Part shown: positions 17,564 to 26,578 of the stretch, piece after piece | Numbering within the stretch: position 1 is the first letter of the stretch | Layout: each line of letters starts with the position of its first letter | DNA from: Gordonia hankookensis | Lineage (GTDB): Bacteria > Actinomycetota > Actinomycetes > Mycobacteriales > Mycobacteriaceae | DNA: 64,000 bases | Assembly: GCF_014673215.1 (NCBI RefSeq) | Contig: NZ_JACWMS010000001.1 | Coordinates: forward strand, 1,364,001-1,428,000 | Reading direction: 5' to 3' | Translations under genes and position numbers: made by a program | The notes under the pieces: generated by a model | Databases searched by the model: none | What the model was told of the DNA's origin: nothing | What the model saw: the letters and a program-made list of their open reading frames with translations, nothing else

Positions 17564-18712
17564 ATGGATTTCACACTTCCCGAATCCGGCGAGGACGTCC
17601 GCGGGCTCGCACGCGACATCGCCACCAAGATCAGCACGCCCGAGCGGGTGGCCGAGCTCGAGGCCGCCGACGCATCGATGGACGCCGACCTCTGGCGCGA
17701 ACTCGGCGCCGCAGGCCTCCTCGGTCTGGAGCTGTCGACCGAGCTCGCCGGTGATCGCGGCGGCGACCTGTCGGCGATCGAGAACTCCCTCGTCGCCGAG
17801 GAACTCGGCCGGGTACTCGCCCGTGTCCCGTTCACCGCACACGCCTGTGCCGCACTCCCCGTCATCGCGACCCGGGGCACCGCCACACTGCGCGAGTCCG
17901 TCATCGTCCCCGGAGCCGGCGGGGACATCGTCGTCACCGTCGCGTTCGAGGAGGATCTCGGCACCGACGTGACGGCACCGATCACCGGCGTGACGCGGGC
18001 AGGCGACCGTCTCACCCTCACCGGCACCAAGGTCAATGTGCCCTACGCGGGGATCGCGAACACATTCGTGGTGAATGCGATCGGACCCGACGGTCCGGTT
18101 GTCGTCGTCGTGTCCGCCGACGATCCCGGCGTGGAGATCACCGCCACATCGTCGACGGGCAGGATCCCAACCGGTCAGGTCGACCTCACCGACGTGACCG
18201 TCGATGCCGATCACGTGCTGGACGGTGGCGTCACCGCAATTCACGACATCGCCGATCGACTCACGTTGGCAATCTGCGCGGAGCAATCCGGAATCGTCTC
18301 TCGTGCACTCGAACTCACTGCCGAGTATGCCCGCGAACGGGAGCAGTTCGGTCGCGCCATCGGTTCCTTCCAGGCTGTGGCGCAGCGTCTCGCCGACGGG
18401 TACATCGACTCACAGGGGCTCTCGCTCACCACCACACAGGCCGCGTGGATGCTCGCGAACCTGCACGGCGATGCGCCGACCGGCACCGAGACGGATCTGC
18501 GGACCGCGATCAACACCGCAAAGTTCTGGGCGACCGAGGCAGGCCACCGCGTCGCCCACACCACGGTGCACGTCCATGGCGGAGTGGGTCTGGACACGAG
18601 TCACCCGGTGCACCGATACTTCCTGCGCGCCAAGCAGAACGAGTTCACCCTCGGCTCGTCTCCGGTCGTGCTCGCATCCATCGGCGCCGTCCTCGCCGAC
18701 ACACCGGTGTGA
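17564..18712 (+). CDS. chsE5: Acyl-CoA dehydrogenase ChsE5 (FadE27)
   Basis: A 382-residue acyl-CoA dehydrogenase subunit, more diverged than ChsE4, with a C-terminal helical domain (ERLTLAICAEQSGIVSRALE, AREREQFGRAIGSFQAVAQ). It is the second half of the heteromeric ChsE4/ChsE5 enzyme of sterol side-chain beta-oxidation. The ATG giving MDFTLPESGED is the family start; only weak purine-rich sequence precedes it, and the upstream 140 bases are repeat DNA. The stop overlaps the ligase start as GTGA. Confidence 0.9.
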   Translation: MDFTLPESGEDVRGLARDIATKISTPERVAELEAADASMDADLWRELGAAGLLGLELSTELAGDRGGDLSAIENSLVAEELGRVLARVPFTAHACAALPVIATRGTATLRESVIVPGAGGDIVVTVAFEEDLGTDVTAPITGVTRAGDRLTLTGTKVNVPYAGIANTFVVNAIGPDGPVVVVVSADDPGVEITATSSTGRIPTGQVDLTDVTVDADHVLDGGVTAIHDIADRLTLAICAEQSGIVSRALELTAEYAREREQFGRAIGSFQAVAQRLADGYIDSQGLSLTTTQAAWMLANLHGDAPTGTETDLRTAINTAKFWATEAGHRVAHTTVHVHGGVGLDTSHPVHRYFLRAKQNEFTLGSSPVVLASIGAVLADTPV

Positions 18713-20394
18713 CTCTCGCGGAACTGCTGTCCGCGCTCGCCGAGGTCGATGATCGCGGGCTCCGCCACGAGGACGAGTTCGTCTCGTGGCGGTCCCACGT
18801 GGCCGCGTCGAACGCGCGGGGTGAGGTCCTACGGAAGCTGTTATCGGCAGATCGTCCACCGCACGTCGGCGTGCTCATGGAGAACTCCCCCGAGTTCAGC
18901 TACCTGCTCGGCGCGGCGGCGATGGGTGCGTTCGTCCTCGTCGGGCTGAACACCACCAGGCGCGGCGCAGGACTGGCCGCCGATGTCGCCCGTGCGGACT
19001 GCCAGATCGTGCTGACGGACAACCGGACACGACATCTGCTCGATGACGTGGACCTCGATGACGTGCCGGTGATCGACGTGGACGACGAGCAATGGGTGAT
19101 CTCGATTTCGACAGGCTCAATCCGGCGGATACGCGACTCACTCCGTTCGCCGCTACTCGATCAGCAGGACTTCCGCCGGTCGAGTAGCCGCGACAACGGC
19201 GACGCATCCCCCCGCCCGCCGAGTAGCCGCAACCACAGCGACGCATCCCCCCGCCGGTCGAGTAGACGCGACGAAGGAGCGGCGTATCGAGACCACACCC
19301 CCGCTCCCGATGACCTCATGATGCTGATCTTCACCTCCGGCACCACCGGCGACCCGAAGGCCGTCCGGTGTACACAGCGGAAGTTTGCCGAGAGCGGCCG
19401 CATGCTCGCCGACCGGTTCGAGATCGGCGCCGACGACGTCGTCTATCTGGCCATGCCGATGTTCCATTCCAACGCGGTCATCGCCGGCTGGTCGGTCGCA
19501 GTCGCGGGCGGCGCGTCGATCGCCCTTCGTGATCGGTTCTCCGCCGGCGGCTTTCTCCGCGATGTCCGTCGCCACGGGGTCACCTTCGCCAATTACGTCG
19601 GCAAGCCACTCAACTACATCCTGTCCACGCCGCAACGCCCTGACGACGCCGACAACACGCTGCGAATCATGTACGGCAACGAGGCGTCGGCGCGCGATCG
19701 GGCCGCTTTCGCCGAACGGTTCGGCACCCGGGTGATCGACGGATTCGGTTCCACCGAGGGCGGCGTGGCCATCACTCGCACCCCAGACACCCCACCGGAC
19801 GCCCTGGGCCCGCTGCGCGCTCCCACCGCGGTGATCGATCCGGCCACCGGCGATCCGGTGCACACCGGCCAGATCGGCGAGATCGTCAATTCATCGGGTC
19901 CGGGACTGTTCAGCGGCTACTACAACGATCCCGAGGCCTCCGACGAGCGACTCCGCGACGGCGTCTACCACACCGGCGACCTCGCCTGGGTCGACGAGGA
20001 CGGCTATCTCCATTTCGCCGGGCGCCTGGGCGACTGGCTCCGTGTCGACGGGGAGAACCTCGGCACCGGTCCGATCGAACGAATCCTGCTGCGCCATCCC
20101 GATGTCCGGCAGGTGGCCGTGTACGGGGTGCCCGTGGAGATCGGCGACGAGATCGAGGCCGTGCTGGTCGTCGACGGCGGACTCGACCCGGAATCGTTCA
20201 CCGAGTTCCTGCACAGACAAGGCGATCTGGGCCCCAAGCAATGGCCGCATCGGGTGCGGCTCACCGATGCGCTGCCCGACACGGCCACCTTCAAGACGGT
20301 CAAACGCGTCTTGCGCGACGACGCGGCCGCGCCCACCTGGGTCCGCGAGCAGGGTCGCTACATCCGCGACCAGCGCGCCATCACGAAGCAGTAG
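18709..20394 (+). CDS. fadD17: Acyl-CoA ligase, FadD17-like, with repeat-derived internal insert
   Basis: A 561-residue ANL-family acyl-CoA synthetase. The P-loop FTSGTTGDPKA, the A5 motif GFGSTEGG, the A8-region YHTGDLAW and FAGRLGDWLRVDG are all present. Order after chsE4-chsE5 matches Rv3504-Rv3506. The GTG start overlaps the chsE5 stop (GTGA). Residues about 133-197, just before the P-loop, are encoded by REP-like DNA (three 39-bp units) and are Arg/Ser-rich with no family counterpart; they make the protein about 60 residues longer than usual. The frame stays open, so the enzyme may still be active, but this is not certain. Confidence 0.85.
   Translation: MTLAELLSALAEVDDRGLRHEDEFVSWRSHVAASNARGEVLRKLLSADRPPHVGVLMENSPEFSYLLGAAAMGAFVLVGLNTTRRGAGLAADVARADCQIVLTDNRTRHLLDDVDLDDVPVIDVDDEQWVISISTGSIRRIRDSLRSPLLDQQDFRRSSSRDNGDASPRPPSSRNHSDASPRRSSRRDEGAAYRDHTPAPDDLMMLIFTSGTTGDPKAVRCTQRKFAESGRMLADRFEIGADDVVYLAMPMFHSNAVIAGWSVAVAGGASIALRDRFSAGGFLRDVRRHGVTFANYVGKPLNYILSTPQRPDDADNTLRIMYGNEASARDRAAFAERFGTRVIDGFGSTEGGVAITRTPDTPPDALGPLRAPTAVIDPATGDPVHTGQIGEIVNSSGPGLFSGYYNDPEASDERLRDGVYHTGDLAWVDEDGYLHFAGRLGDWLRVDGENLGTGPIERILLRHPDVRQVAVYGVPVEIGDEIEAVLVVDGGLDPESFTEFLHRQGDLGPKQWPHRVRLTDALPDTATFKTVKRVLRDDAAAPTWVREQGRYIRDQRAITKQ
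19106..19296. repeat. REP-like repeat cluster inside FadD17-like gene, locus 3
   Basis: Contains TTTCGACAGGCTCAA (19106-19120), an inverted arm CTACTCGAT (19153), then three tandem 39-bp units (19173, 19212, 19251) that each start CCGCC and carry a GAGTAG core, ending in CGTATCGAGACC. 39 bp equals 13 codons, so unit copy number does not change the reading frame. Confidence 0.88.
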
Positions 20395-21176
20395 ATGCCG
20401 TAGGCGGCGAGGCCCAGGGCGGCGAGGATGAGCAGGATCTGGCCCGCGGGCAGTCCGGCGAGTGTCTTGACCGCAGCGTCGACGCCTGCGGCCTTCGACG
20501 GGTCGGACCGGACGGCGGCCACGATGACCAGGATGCCGGCGCCGGCGAGAACCAACCCTTTGGCCGCGTAGCCGATCACCCCGGTCGTGGTGACCAATTT
20601 CCCGCCGCCGGTGCGCAGGTCGTCGAGGAAGTTGCGCGTCACGCCCTTGTAGACGAAGTATCCGCCCACCGCGATGATCACCAATCCAACCACGACGAGA
20701 GCCACCCGGCCGCCGGTGTGTTCCATGAGCCGAGCACTCATACCCGCGTTCTGCCGACCGCTCGATTTGCCACTGCCCAACGCGAAAGTGGCGGCAGACC
20801 AGGCGAACGCGAAGTAGACCACGCACAGCGACAACGCCTTGCCGCGGTCGAACCAACCACTGAGTCCGTCGTCGTCGGACCGCTGTTCGTTGGCCTTTCC
20901 GCCGACGATGGCCTCGGCCAGACGCCACAGGGCGAGCGCCACGAACGCGACCACAGCGATCCACAACGCCACTCGCCCGCCCGGCTCCTTCGCGAACACG
21001 GCCAGGGCGCCGGACTGGTCGGCGTTGCCCGAATCGCCGAACGCGAGCTGCGCGATGATGTAGGCGATCAGCAGGTGCAGCAGACCGGTGACGACGTATC
21101 CCGCGCGGGCGGCACGTTCGAACCAGTCACTGTCAGTGACGCGATCGACGGCCTGAGTCACCTGATTGCGTGTCAT
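20358..21176 (-). CDS. DUF1206 integral membrane protein
   Basis: A 272-residue membrane protein with about six hydrophobic helices in three two-helix DUF1206 repeats (RAGYVVTGLLHLLIAY, GKALSLCVVYFAFAW, GVIGYAAKGLVLAGAG). The function of the family is unknown. I use the ATG giving MTRNQVTQAV at 21176; in-frame TTG further upstream is less likely. The last 37 bases overlap the 3' end of the convergent fadD17-like gene. It is downstream of fadD19 and the NPD flavoprotein on the same strand and may be co-transcribed. Confidence 0.85.
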   Translation of the reverse strand: MTRNQVTQAVDRVTDSDWFERAARAGYVVTGLLHLLIAYIIAQLAFGDSGNADQSGALAVFAKEPGGRVALWIAVVAFVALALWRLAEAIVGGKANEQRSDDDGLSGWFDRGKALSLCVVYFAFAWSAATFALGSGKSSGRQNAGMSARLMEHTGGRVALVVVGLVIIAVGGYFVYKGVTRNFLDDLRTGGGKLVTTTGVIGYAAKGLVLAGAGILVIVAAVRSDPSKAAGVDAAVKTLAGLPAGQILLILAALGLAAYGIYCFVMARWSRM

Positions 21177-21290
21177 CGAAATCCATTCGTCGGTTGCGAC
21201 CCCCGGATCGGGTGGCTCCGCCGATTCTGCACTGTCCGACGACCGAGGACCCAACCATCGACATACGACCTCCTGCGCGCGCCCCGACCG

Positions 21291-22439
21291 TCAGCTCACG
21301 GGAGCCTTCAGGGTCTCGTTCATCCGCCCGACGGCCTGCTCGTACTCACCGACCAGATCGGCGATCATGTCGGCGACCGGGACGATCTCGTTGCACCGTC
21401 CGACGATCTGACCGGCAGGCATCGCGACGACGTCCGGATCGTCGGCCGCGGAGATCCGTGCATGAGCCTCCGCGACGAGCAGGTTCTGCAACGGCATGGG
21501 CAGCGGGTCCGGCGCACCGGGTGCATCCCAGGCGTCGGTCCACTTGGTCTTCAGCAGCCGTGCGGGTTTGCCCGAGTAGATGCGACGACGCACGGTGTCG
21601 CGCGACGTCGCCTTCAGCAGCGCCTTCTGGACTGTCGACGGCCCGTCGGCGTCTGGCTCCATGCCCAGTTTGTATTCGGCGGCGGTGAGCCAGTAGGTAC
21701 CCATCCACACGCCCTGCGCGCCCAGCGCGATCGCGGCGGCGATCTGACGACCGCTGCCGACGCCACCGGCGGCGAGCACCGGCGCCGAATCCTGCACCGC
21801 GTCCACGAGTTCCGGCCACAGGATCATCGACGTGACCTCACCGGTGTGGCCACCACCCTCGTAACCCTGCGCGATGACGATGTCGACGCCGGCCTCGACG
21901 TGATGCAGCGCATGCTCTTTGGCGCCGGCCAGGGCCGCCACCAGCACGCCATTGTCATGCGAGGTCTGGATGACATCGGAGGGCGGCGAGCCGAGTGCGT
22001 TGGCGATCAGCTTGATCTGACCGTACTTCCGCGTGTGTTCCATCGCGATGTCCACGTGGGACCGGGCCACCGAGTGCAGCCACCCCAGCACGCCGGCATC
22101 CACCCGCTCGCCGTTCGGCAGCGGTGGGACACCCAGGTCGTCGAGGGTGCGCTCGACGAACGCGCGATGCTCCGGCGAGATCATCGAATCGAGGTCGACC
22201 TTGCTGCCCTCGGTCGGGATCTTCGCGGGCATCACGATGTCGACGCCGAACGGCTTGCCGTCGGTGTTCTCGTGCATCCACTCGAGGACCTCGTCGAGTT
22301 CCTCGGCGTCGTTGAACCGGACACAACCGAGGACGCCGAGGCCACCCGCACGACTGATCGCAGCCGCCACGTCCTGACTCGGGGTGAACCCGAAGATCGG
22401 GTATTCGATGCCGAATCGATCGGCGAGTTCGGTGCGCAT
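21291..22439 (-). CDS. NPD-family FMN oxidoreductase (nitronate monooxygenase-like)
   Basis: A 382-residue TIM-barrel flavoprotein of the 2-nitropropane dioxygenase family, with FTPSQDVAAAISRAGGLGVLG near the N-terminus, QGYEGGGHTGEV in the middle and a phosphate-binding AAGGVGSGRQIAAA. The ATG is one base after the fadD19 stop, so both are in one KstR-controlled transcript. Related sterol-cluster members (IpdC) act on CoA-bound ring fragments; this one lies among side-chain genes, so an enoyl-CoA- or steroid-directed role is possible but unproven. It is a paralogue of the gene at 47372-48484. Confidence 0.87.
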   Translation of the reverse strand: MRTELADRFGIEYPIFGFTPSQDVAAAISRAGGLGVLGCVRFNDAEELDEVLEWMHENTDGKPFGVDIVMPAKIPTEGSKVDLDSMISPEHRAFVERTLDDLGVPPLPNGERVDAGVLGWLHSVARSHVDIAMEHTRKYGQIKLIANALGSPPSDVIQTSHDNGVLVAALAGAKEHALHHVEAGVDIVIAQGYEGGGHTGEVTSMILWPELVDAVQDSAPVLAAGGVGSGRQIAAAIALGAQGVWMGTYWLTAAEYKLGMEPDADGPSTVQKALLKATSRDTVRRRIYSGKPARLLKTKWTDAWDAPGAPDPLPMPLQNLLVAEAHARISAADDPDVVAMPAGQIVGRCNEIVPVADMIADLVGEYEQAVGRMNETLKAPVS

Positions 22440-22440
22440 G

Positions 22441-24084
22441 TCAGCTCTTCTCCGGGGCGCCGAGCGCCTCATCTGCGGGACGTTCCTGGGTGATTCCGGC
22501 ACCCCACCGGTAGTCGGGTTTGCCCGCAGGTGATCGCTTGATCTCCTCGACGAACCACACACTGCGGGGACACTTGTAGCCGGCGAGTTCCTTGCGGACG
22601 ACGTCGTTGAGGTCGGCCAGTGTGGGACGCGCGCCTCCGCGAGTGGCGATCACCGCGGCGACCCGCTGACCGAACCGGTCGTCGGGAACACCGACGACGA
22701 CGGTGTCGAACACGTCCGCGTGGGCCTTCAGAGCGCCCTCCACCTCCTCGGGGAACACCTTCTCGCCGCCCGTGTTGATGGACACCGAACCGCGGCCGAG
22801 CATCGTGATGCTGCCGTCGGCCTCCAGCTGGGCCGAATCGCCGGGAAGGGAATACCGAACACCGTTGAACTCCCGGAAGGTCTTCGCCGACTTCTCCGGA
22901 TCGTTGTGATAGCGCAGCGGGATGTGCCCGGACCGCGCCAGCACACCGACCTCACCGCTGCCCGGCTCCACCGGCGTCCCGTCCTCGCGCAGGACGTGGG
23001 TCTCGCTGTCGGCGTTCACGCGCGGTCCGCCGGTGTGCGGGGTGTCCTTGGCGACCACGCCCAGCCCACCGAATCCGGTCTCCGACGAACCGATCGCGTC
23101 GATGATCACCGCATTGGGGAACCGGTCGAGGAACTGCTCCTTGATGCTCGGCGAGAACAGGCAGGCCGACGACGCGACCGACACCACACTGGAGAGGTCG
23201 TAGTCGTCCTTCTGATCGAGCGCCTCGATCATCGGCCGCCCCATGGCATCTCCGGTGATGAAGATGACGTTGACCCCGTGCCGCTCGACCGCCTCCCACG
23301 CGGCCGGGCCGCTGAAGTCCGGGTAGACAACGGCTTTCCCGCCGCCGAACAGTGCCTGGAACACCGCCCACTGCGAGCCGCCGTGGATGAACGGCGGTAT
23401 CGGGAAGCGCACCAGCTGCCCACCGTCGGCGCCCGCACGGGCCAGCTGCCATTCGTCTGCCACGGGTTCGCTTGTGTACCAGTCGATGCCGCCTCCGAGG
23501 ACACGCCAGACATCTTCCTGACGCCACACCACACCCTTCGGCTTGCCGGTGGTGCCTCCGGTGTAGAGCATGTACAGGTCGTCGCCGGAGCGCTCCTCGA
23601 AATCCCGTTCGCTCGAGGACGTGGCGATGGCATCCTCGTAGCCGATCGCATCCCCGTGGCCTGCACACTCCAGAGATGCGTCGGAGCCGTCGGCGATCGC
23701 GATCCGGTGCTCGATCGAGGGCGCCTTGGGCAACGTGTTGCAGACCCGTTCGCAGTACTGGCGCTCATGGATGAGCACCTTCATCCCCGAGTCGGTGAAG
23801 ATGTGCTCGAGCTCGGCCTCCACGTAGCGGAAGTTGACGTTGACCATCACCGCCCGGGCCTTGAAGATGGCGACCATCGCCTCGACGGATTCGATGGTGT
23901 TCCGGCTGTAGAGCCCCACCCGGTCGCCCGGCTGCACGCCGAGATCACGCAGCTTGTGGGCGAGCGCGTTGGACCGCGCCTCCAGTTCGGTGTACGTCCG
24001 GGACTCCGTACCCGAGACGAGGGCTGTTCGTTCGGGCATGAGATCGACCGCATGCTCGATGAGGTCGGCAATCGTATAGGCCAT
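22441..24084 (-). CDS. fadD19: Steroid acyl-CoA ligase FadD19
   Basis: A 547-residue ANL acyl-CoA synthetase. Motifs: YTGGTTGKPKGV P-loop, IGSSETG, and the C-terminal RGSVSINTGGEKVFPEEVE with a catalytic lysine region SPAGKPDYRW. FadD19 activates the C26-acid of sterol side chains and in rhodococci is needed for C24-branched sterols. The ATG giving MAYTIADL is 12 bases from the KstR-like box, implying a very short leader. Divergent from echA19, as in M. tuberculosis Rv3515c/Rv3516. Confidence 0.92.
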   Translation of the reverse strand: MAYTIADLIEHAVDLMPERTALVSGTESRTYTELEARSNALAHKLRDLGVQPGDRVGLYSRNTIESVEAMVAIFKARAVMVNVNFRYVEAELEHIFTDSGMKVLIHERQYCERVCNTLPKAPSIEHRIAIADGSDASLECAGHGDAIGYEDAIATSSSERDFEERSGDDLYMLYTGGTTGKPKGVVWRQEDVWRVLGGGIDWYTSEPVADEWQLARAGADGGQLVRFPIPPFIHGGSQWAVFQALFGGGKAVVYPDFSGPAAWEAVERHGVNVIFITGDAMGRPMIEALDQKDDYDLSSVVSVASSACLFSPSIKEQFLDRFPNAVIIDAIGSSETGFGGLGVVAKDTPHTGGPRVNADSETHVLREDGTPVEPGSGEVGVLARSGHIPLRYHNDPEKSAKTFREFNGVRYSLPGDSAQLEADGSITMLGRGSVSINTGGEKVFPEEVEGALKAHADVFDTVVVGVPDDRFGQRVAAVIATRGGARPTLADLNDVVRKELAGYKCPRSVWFVEEIKRSPAGKPDYRWGAGITQERPADEALGAPEKS

Positions 24085-24095
24085 GGCATCAAAAT

Positions 24096-24109
24096 TAGAA
24101 CGTGTTATC
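24096..24109. promoter_or_regulatory. KstR operator between fadD19 and echA19
   Basis: TAGAACGTGTTATC matches the KstR consensus except for the last base. It lies in the 71-base divergent gap and should serve both genes. Confidence 0.82.
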
Positions 24110-24155
24110 GTTTCGGGCAAGCAGCAATCACGTACTGGATTCGCGAGGGACGACG

Positions 24156-24977
24156 ATGACCACATTTGCCGGTTCCGACACCACCACCGACCGAGGGCCG
24201 GACTGCCTCGTCGAGAAGCGCGGGCACGTTCTGATCGTGACGATGAATCGCCCCGAGGCACGGAACGCGCTGTCGGCCGAGATGATGCGGATCATGGTCG
24301 AGGCCTGGGATCAGGTCGACAACGATCCGGATATCCGGGTGGCCGTCCTGACGGGTGCCGGCGGCGCCTTCTGCGCGGGCATGGACCTCAAGGCGATGAA
24401 CCAGAACTCCCCCGGCGACACCGCCGATTCGGGATCGTGGAATCCCGCCAGCCTGCCCGCCCTGCTCAAGGGCCGCCGTCTCACCAAGCCGTTGATCGCC
24501 GCCGTCGAGGGGGCCGCCATCGCAGGCGGTACGGAGATCCTGCAGGGCACCGACATCCGGGTGGCCGGCGAGAAGGCCAAATTCGGTGTCGCCGAGGCTC
24601 GCTGGGGGCTGTTCCCGCTCGGCGGCAGCGCGGTTCGACTGCCGCGTCAGATCCCGTACACGATCGCAGCCGACCTGTTGTTGACCGGCAGGCACATCAC
24701 CGCCGATGAGGCCAAGGAGTACGGCCTCATCGGTTATGTGGTGCCCGACGGTTCGGCGCTCGACAAGGCGCTCGAGATCGCCGACACCATTGCGGCCAAC
24801 GGCCCGCTCGCAGTCCAGGCGATCCTCAAGACCATGCGCGACACCGAGGGCATGCACGAGCTCGACGCCTTCGAGATCGAGTCCAAGCTCGGCATCTCGG
24901 TGTTCAAGAGCAAGGACGCCAAGATCGGCCCGAAGGCCTTCGCCAACAAGGAAAAGCCCGTCTTCACCGGCGAGTGA
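24156..24977 (+). CDS. echA19: Enoyl-CoA hydratase EchA19
   Basis: A 273-residue crotonase-family protein. Oxyanion-hole residues are in [11 protein letters not shown] and [12 protein letters not shown]; the catalytic glutamate region is [13 protein letters not shown]. EchA19 hydrates the enoyl-CoA formed in sterol side-chain beta-oxidation. The ATG giving MTTFAGSD is preceded by a GAGGGA Shine-Dalgarno sequence. It is followed by a REP-like hairpin facing the convergent P450 gene. Confidence 0.9.
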   Translation: MTTFAGSDTTTDRGPDCLVEKRGHVLIVTMNRPEARNALSAEMMRIMVEAWDQVDNDPDIRVAVLTGAGGAFCAGMDLKAMNQNSPGDTADSGSWNPASLPALLKGRRLTKPLIAAVEGAAIAGGTEILQGTDIRVAGEKAKFGVAEARWGLFPLGGSAVRLPRQIPYTIAADLLLTGRHITADEAKEYGLIGYVVPDGSALDKALEIADTIAANGPLAVQAILKTMRDTEGMHELDAFEIESKLGISVFKSKDAKIGPKAFANKEKPVFTGE

Positions 24978-25015
24978 ACGCCGGAGTTCCGAAACCCGGT
25001 CACACCCCAACGGCC

Positions 25016-25112
25016 GGTCGAGTAGTTCGAGGCGCCAGCCGAGAACGTATCGAGACCTGGCGTCCCGGCCTCGATACGGCGACTCGGCTGGCGCCTCGTC
25101 ACCTACTCGACC
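25016..25112. repeat. REP-like inverted repeat, locus 4
   Basis: Long inverted repeat between convergent echA19 and the P450: GGTCGAGTAG at 25016 pairs with CTACTCGACC at 25103-25112, and the inner arms GGCGCCAGCCGAG and CTCGGCTGGCGCC pair perfectly. The right arm overlaps the end of the P450 gene and supplies its stop codon (GGTCGAGTAG read on the minus strand gives Val-Glu-stop). Confidence 0.88.
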
Positions 25113-26578
25113 ATCGAAGTCGCCAGCTGCTTTCGCGGCTGTAGACCGAGTTCGAAGTCCCGTGGCACCATCGTGAGCCGTTCGTCGACGGCGAGTTCGT
25201 AGTCGGGATCGCCGGTCAGGTCGTATCGATGGAGCAGGCAAGCCAACACCAGCACCGCCTCGTGGATCGCGAACTGTCGGCCGATACATGCCCGCAGGCC
25301 GCTGCCGAAGGGTTTGTAGCTGTGCGCGGGACGTTTCTTGATGTTCGCCGGCAGGAATCGATCCGGATCGTAGACGTCGGGCTCCTCCCAGACCGAGGGA
25401 TCGCGGTGCACCTGACCGAGCACGATCACCGCCCAGTCCTCCGGCCGCATCCGGTACCGATCCGCCAGCATCGTCTCCGACCGCGGGCTCCGTGCGAACG
25501 CCGGCACCGTGGGCCAGATCCGGAGCGCCTCGTCCAGACATCGGCGGATGTGGCGAAACTTCGGCACCTGCTCGAAGGTCGGCGTCGCCCGGGGATCGGC
25601 GCCGAGGATCTCATCGGCCTCCCGCTGCGCTGCTGCCAGCACTTCCGGGTTCCGGGACAGGTAGTAGAGCGTGAAGGACAATGCACCCGAGGTGGTTTCG
25701 TGTCCCGCCACCAGGAAGGTCAGGATCTGATACCGAATGTTCAACGGGGACAGCCGCTCTCCGGTCTCCGGATGCGACACGTTGAGCATGATCCCGAGCA
25801 GATCGTGCTGATCGGAGGACCCGGTGCGTTCGGCGATCAGGTCGTCGAGGAGCCGATCCACATACGCCTGCTGGTCGGCGTTGCGATGGTCCAGGTAGCG
25901 TCCGAGCAACCGACCGCCGGGGGCGGTCAACAGTCCCCCTTTGCGCCGCCCCGTCTCCAGCGCACGGATCATCGCCCCCACGAACGGATGCGGTTGCGAC
26001 GTGGTGAACGAACCGAAGTCGTGACTGAACGCGGCACGGCTGAGCGTCTCCATGGTCAGCTTGGTCATCGACCGGGTGACGTCCACCGGTCCGCTCTGCC
26101 GGTCCCAGTAGTCGAACAGCTCGCCTGCCGTCTCCAGCATTGTCGGGTGATACGACTGCATGGCCGACTTCGTGAAGGCCGGCATCAGGAGTTCATGTGC
26201 GAGCTGCCAATTCGGCTCGTCGTTATGAGCCGTGAACAGACCGTCGCCTGCGTACTGGCGGAGCGCGGTGATGGCGGGCGGTAGCGCCTTGCAGAAGCGC
26301 GACTCGTCGCACAATTCGGCCGCGAGCTCGACGTTCGAGACGAACACGAAGTTCTGCCGGAATATCCGCATCTCGTAGATCGGCCCGAGGTCGGCTCCCC
26401 ATTCGAGAAGACTCAGCAGCGGATGTCGGGGGTCGGACACGCCGAGATCACCGATGAAGGGTTTGCGCCGGCCGGCGTGCGGAAAGGCCTGCCCCGACCA
26501 ATCGTTCTTCAGTTTCCTGCCCACGATTCGACGATGCGCGCGCCGACAACGGATGTCAATCCGCCTATGGGTGGACAT
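25103..26578 (-). CDS. Stand-alone cytochrome P450 resembling the CYP102 (P450 BM3) heme domain
   Basis: A 491-residue P450. It aligns by eye with the P450 BM3 heme domain: ACDESRF-like ELCDESRF (about 88-95), YAGDGLFTA (109-117), YHPTMLETA, QPHPFVGAM, NIRYQILTFLVAGHETTSG (280-298), EALRIWPTVPAF (350-361, ExxR at 350-353) and FGSGLRACIGRQFA with heme-ligand Cys431. The protein ends there, so the fused reductase of CYP102 enzymes is absent and separate redox partners (such as FdxD) are needed. The ATG overlaps the TetR stop by 14 bases; a GTG at 26524 is an alternative start. Fatty-acid or sterol side-chain hydroxylation is likely. Confidence 0.85.
   Translation of the reverse strand: MSTHRRIDIRCRRAHRRIVGRKLKNDWSGQAFPHAGRRKPFIGDLGVSDPRHPLLSLLEWGADLGPIYEMRIFRQNFVFVSNVELAAELCDESRFCKALPPAITALRQYAGDGLFTAHNDEPNWQLAHELLMPAFTKSAMQSYHPTMLETAGELFDYWDRQSGPVDVTRSMTKLTMETLSRAAFSHDFGSFTTSQPHPFVGAMIRALETGRRKGGLLTAPGGRLLGRYLDHRNADQQAYVDRLLDDLIAERTGSSDQHDLLGIMLNVSHPETGERLSPLNIRYQILTFLVAGHETTSGALSFTLYYLSRNPEVLAAAQREADEILGADPRATPTFEQVPKFRHIRRCLDEALRIWPTVPAFARSPRSETMLADRYRMRPEDWAVIVLGQVHRDPSVWEEPDVYDPDRFLPANIKKRPAHSYKPFGSGLRACIGRQFAIHEAVLVLACLLHRYDLTGDPDYELAVDERLTMVPRDFELGLQPRKQLATSMVE

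Noticed and set aside
20241..22493. 750-codon plus-strand frame
   Set aside because: It lies opposite the DUF1206 and NPD-family genes, which have clear domains. The translation is His/Arg/Gly-rich noise.
25103..26578. P450 as CYP142
   Set aside because: The motifs match the CYP102 heme domain (DESRF, AGDGLFTA, AGHETTSG) and not CYP142.
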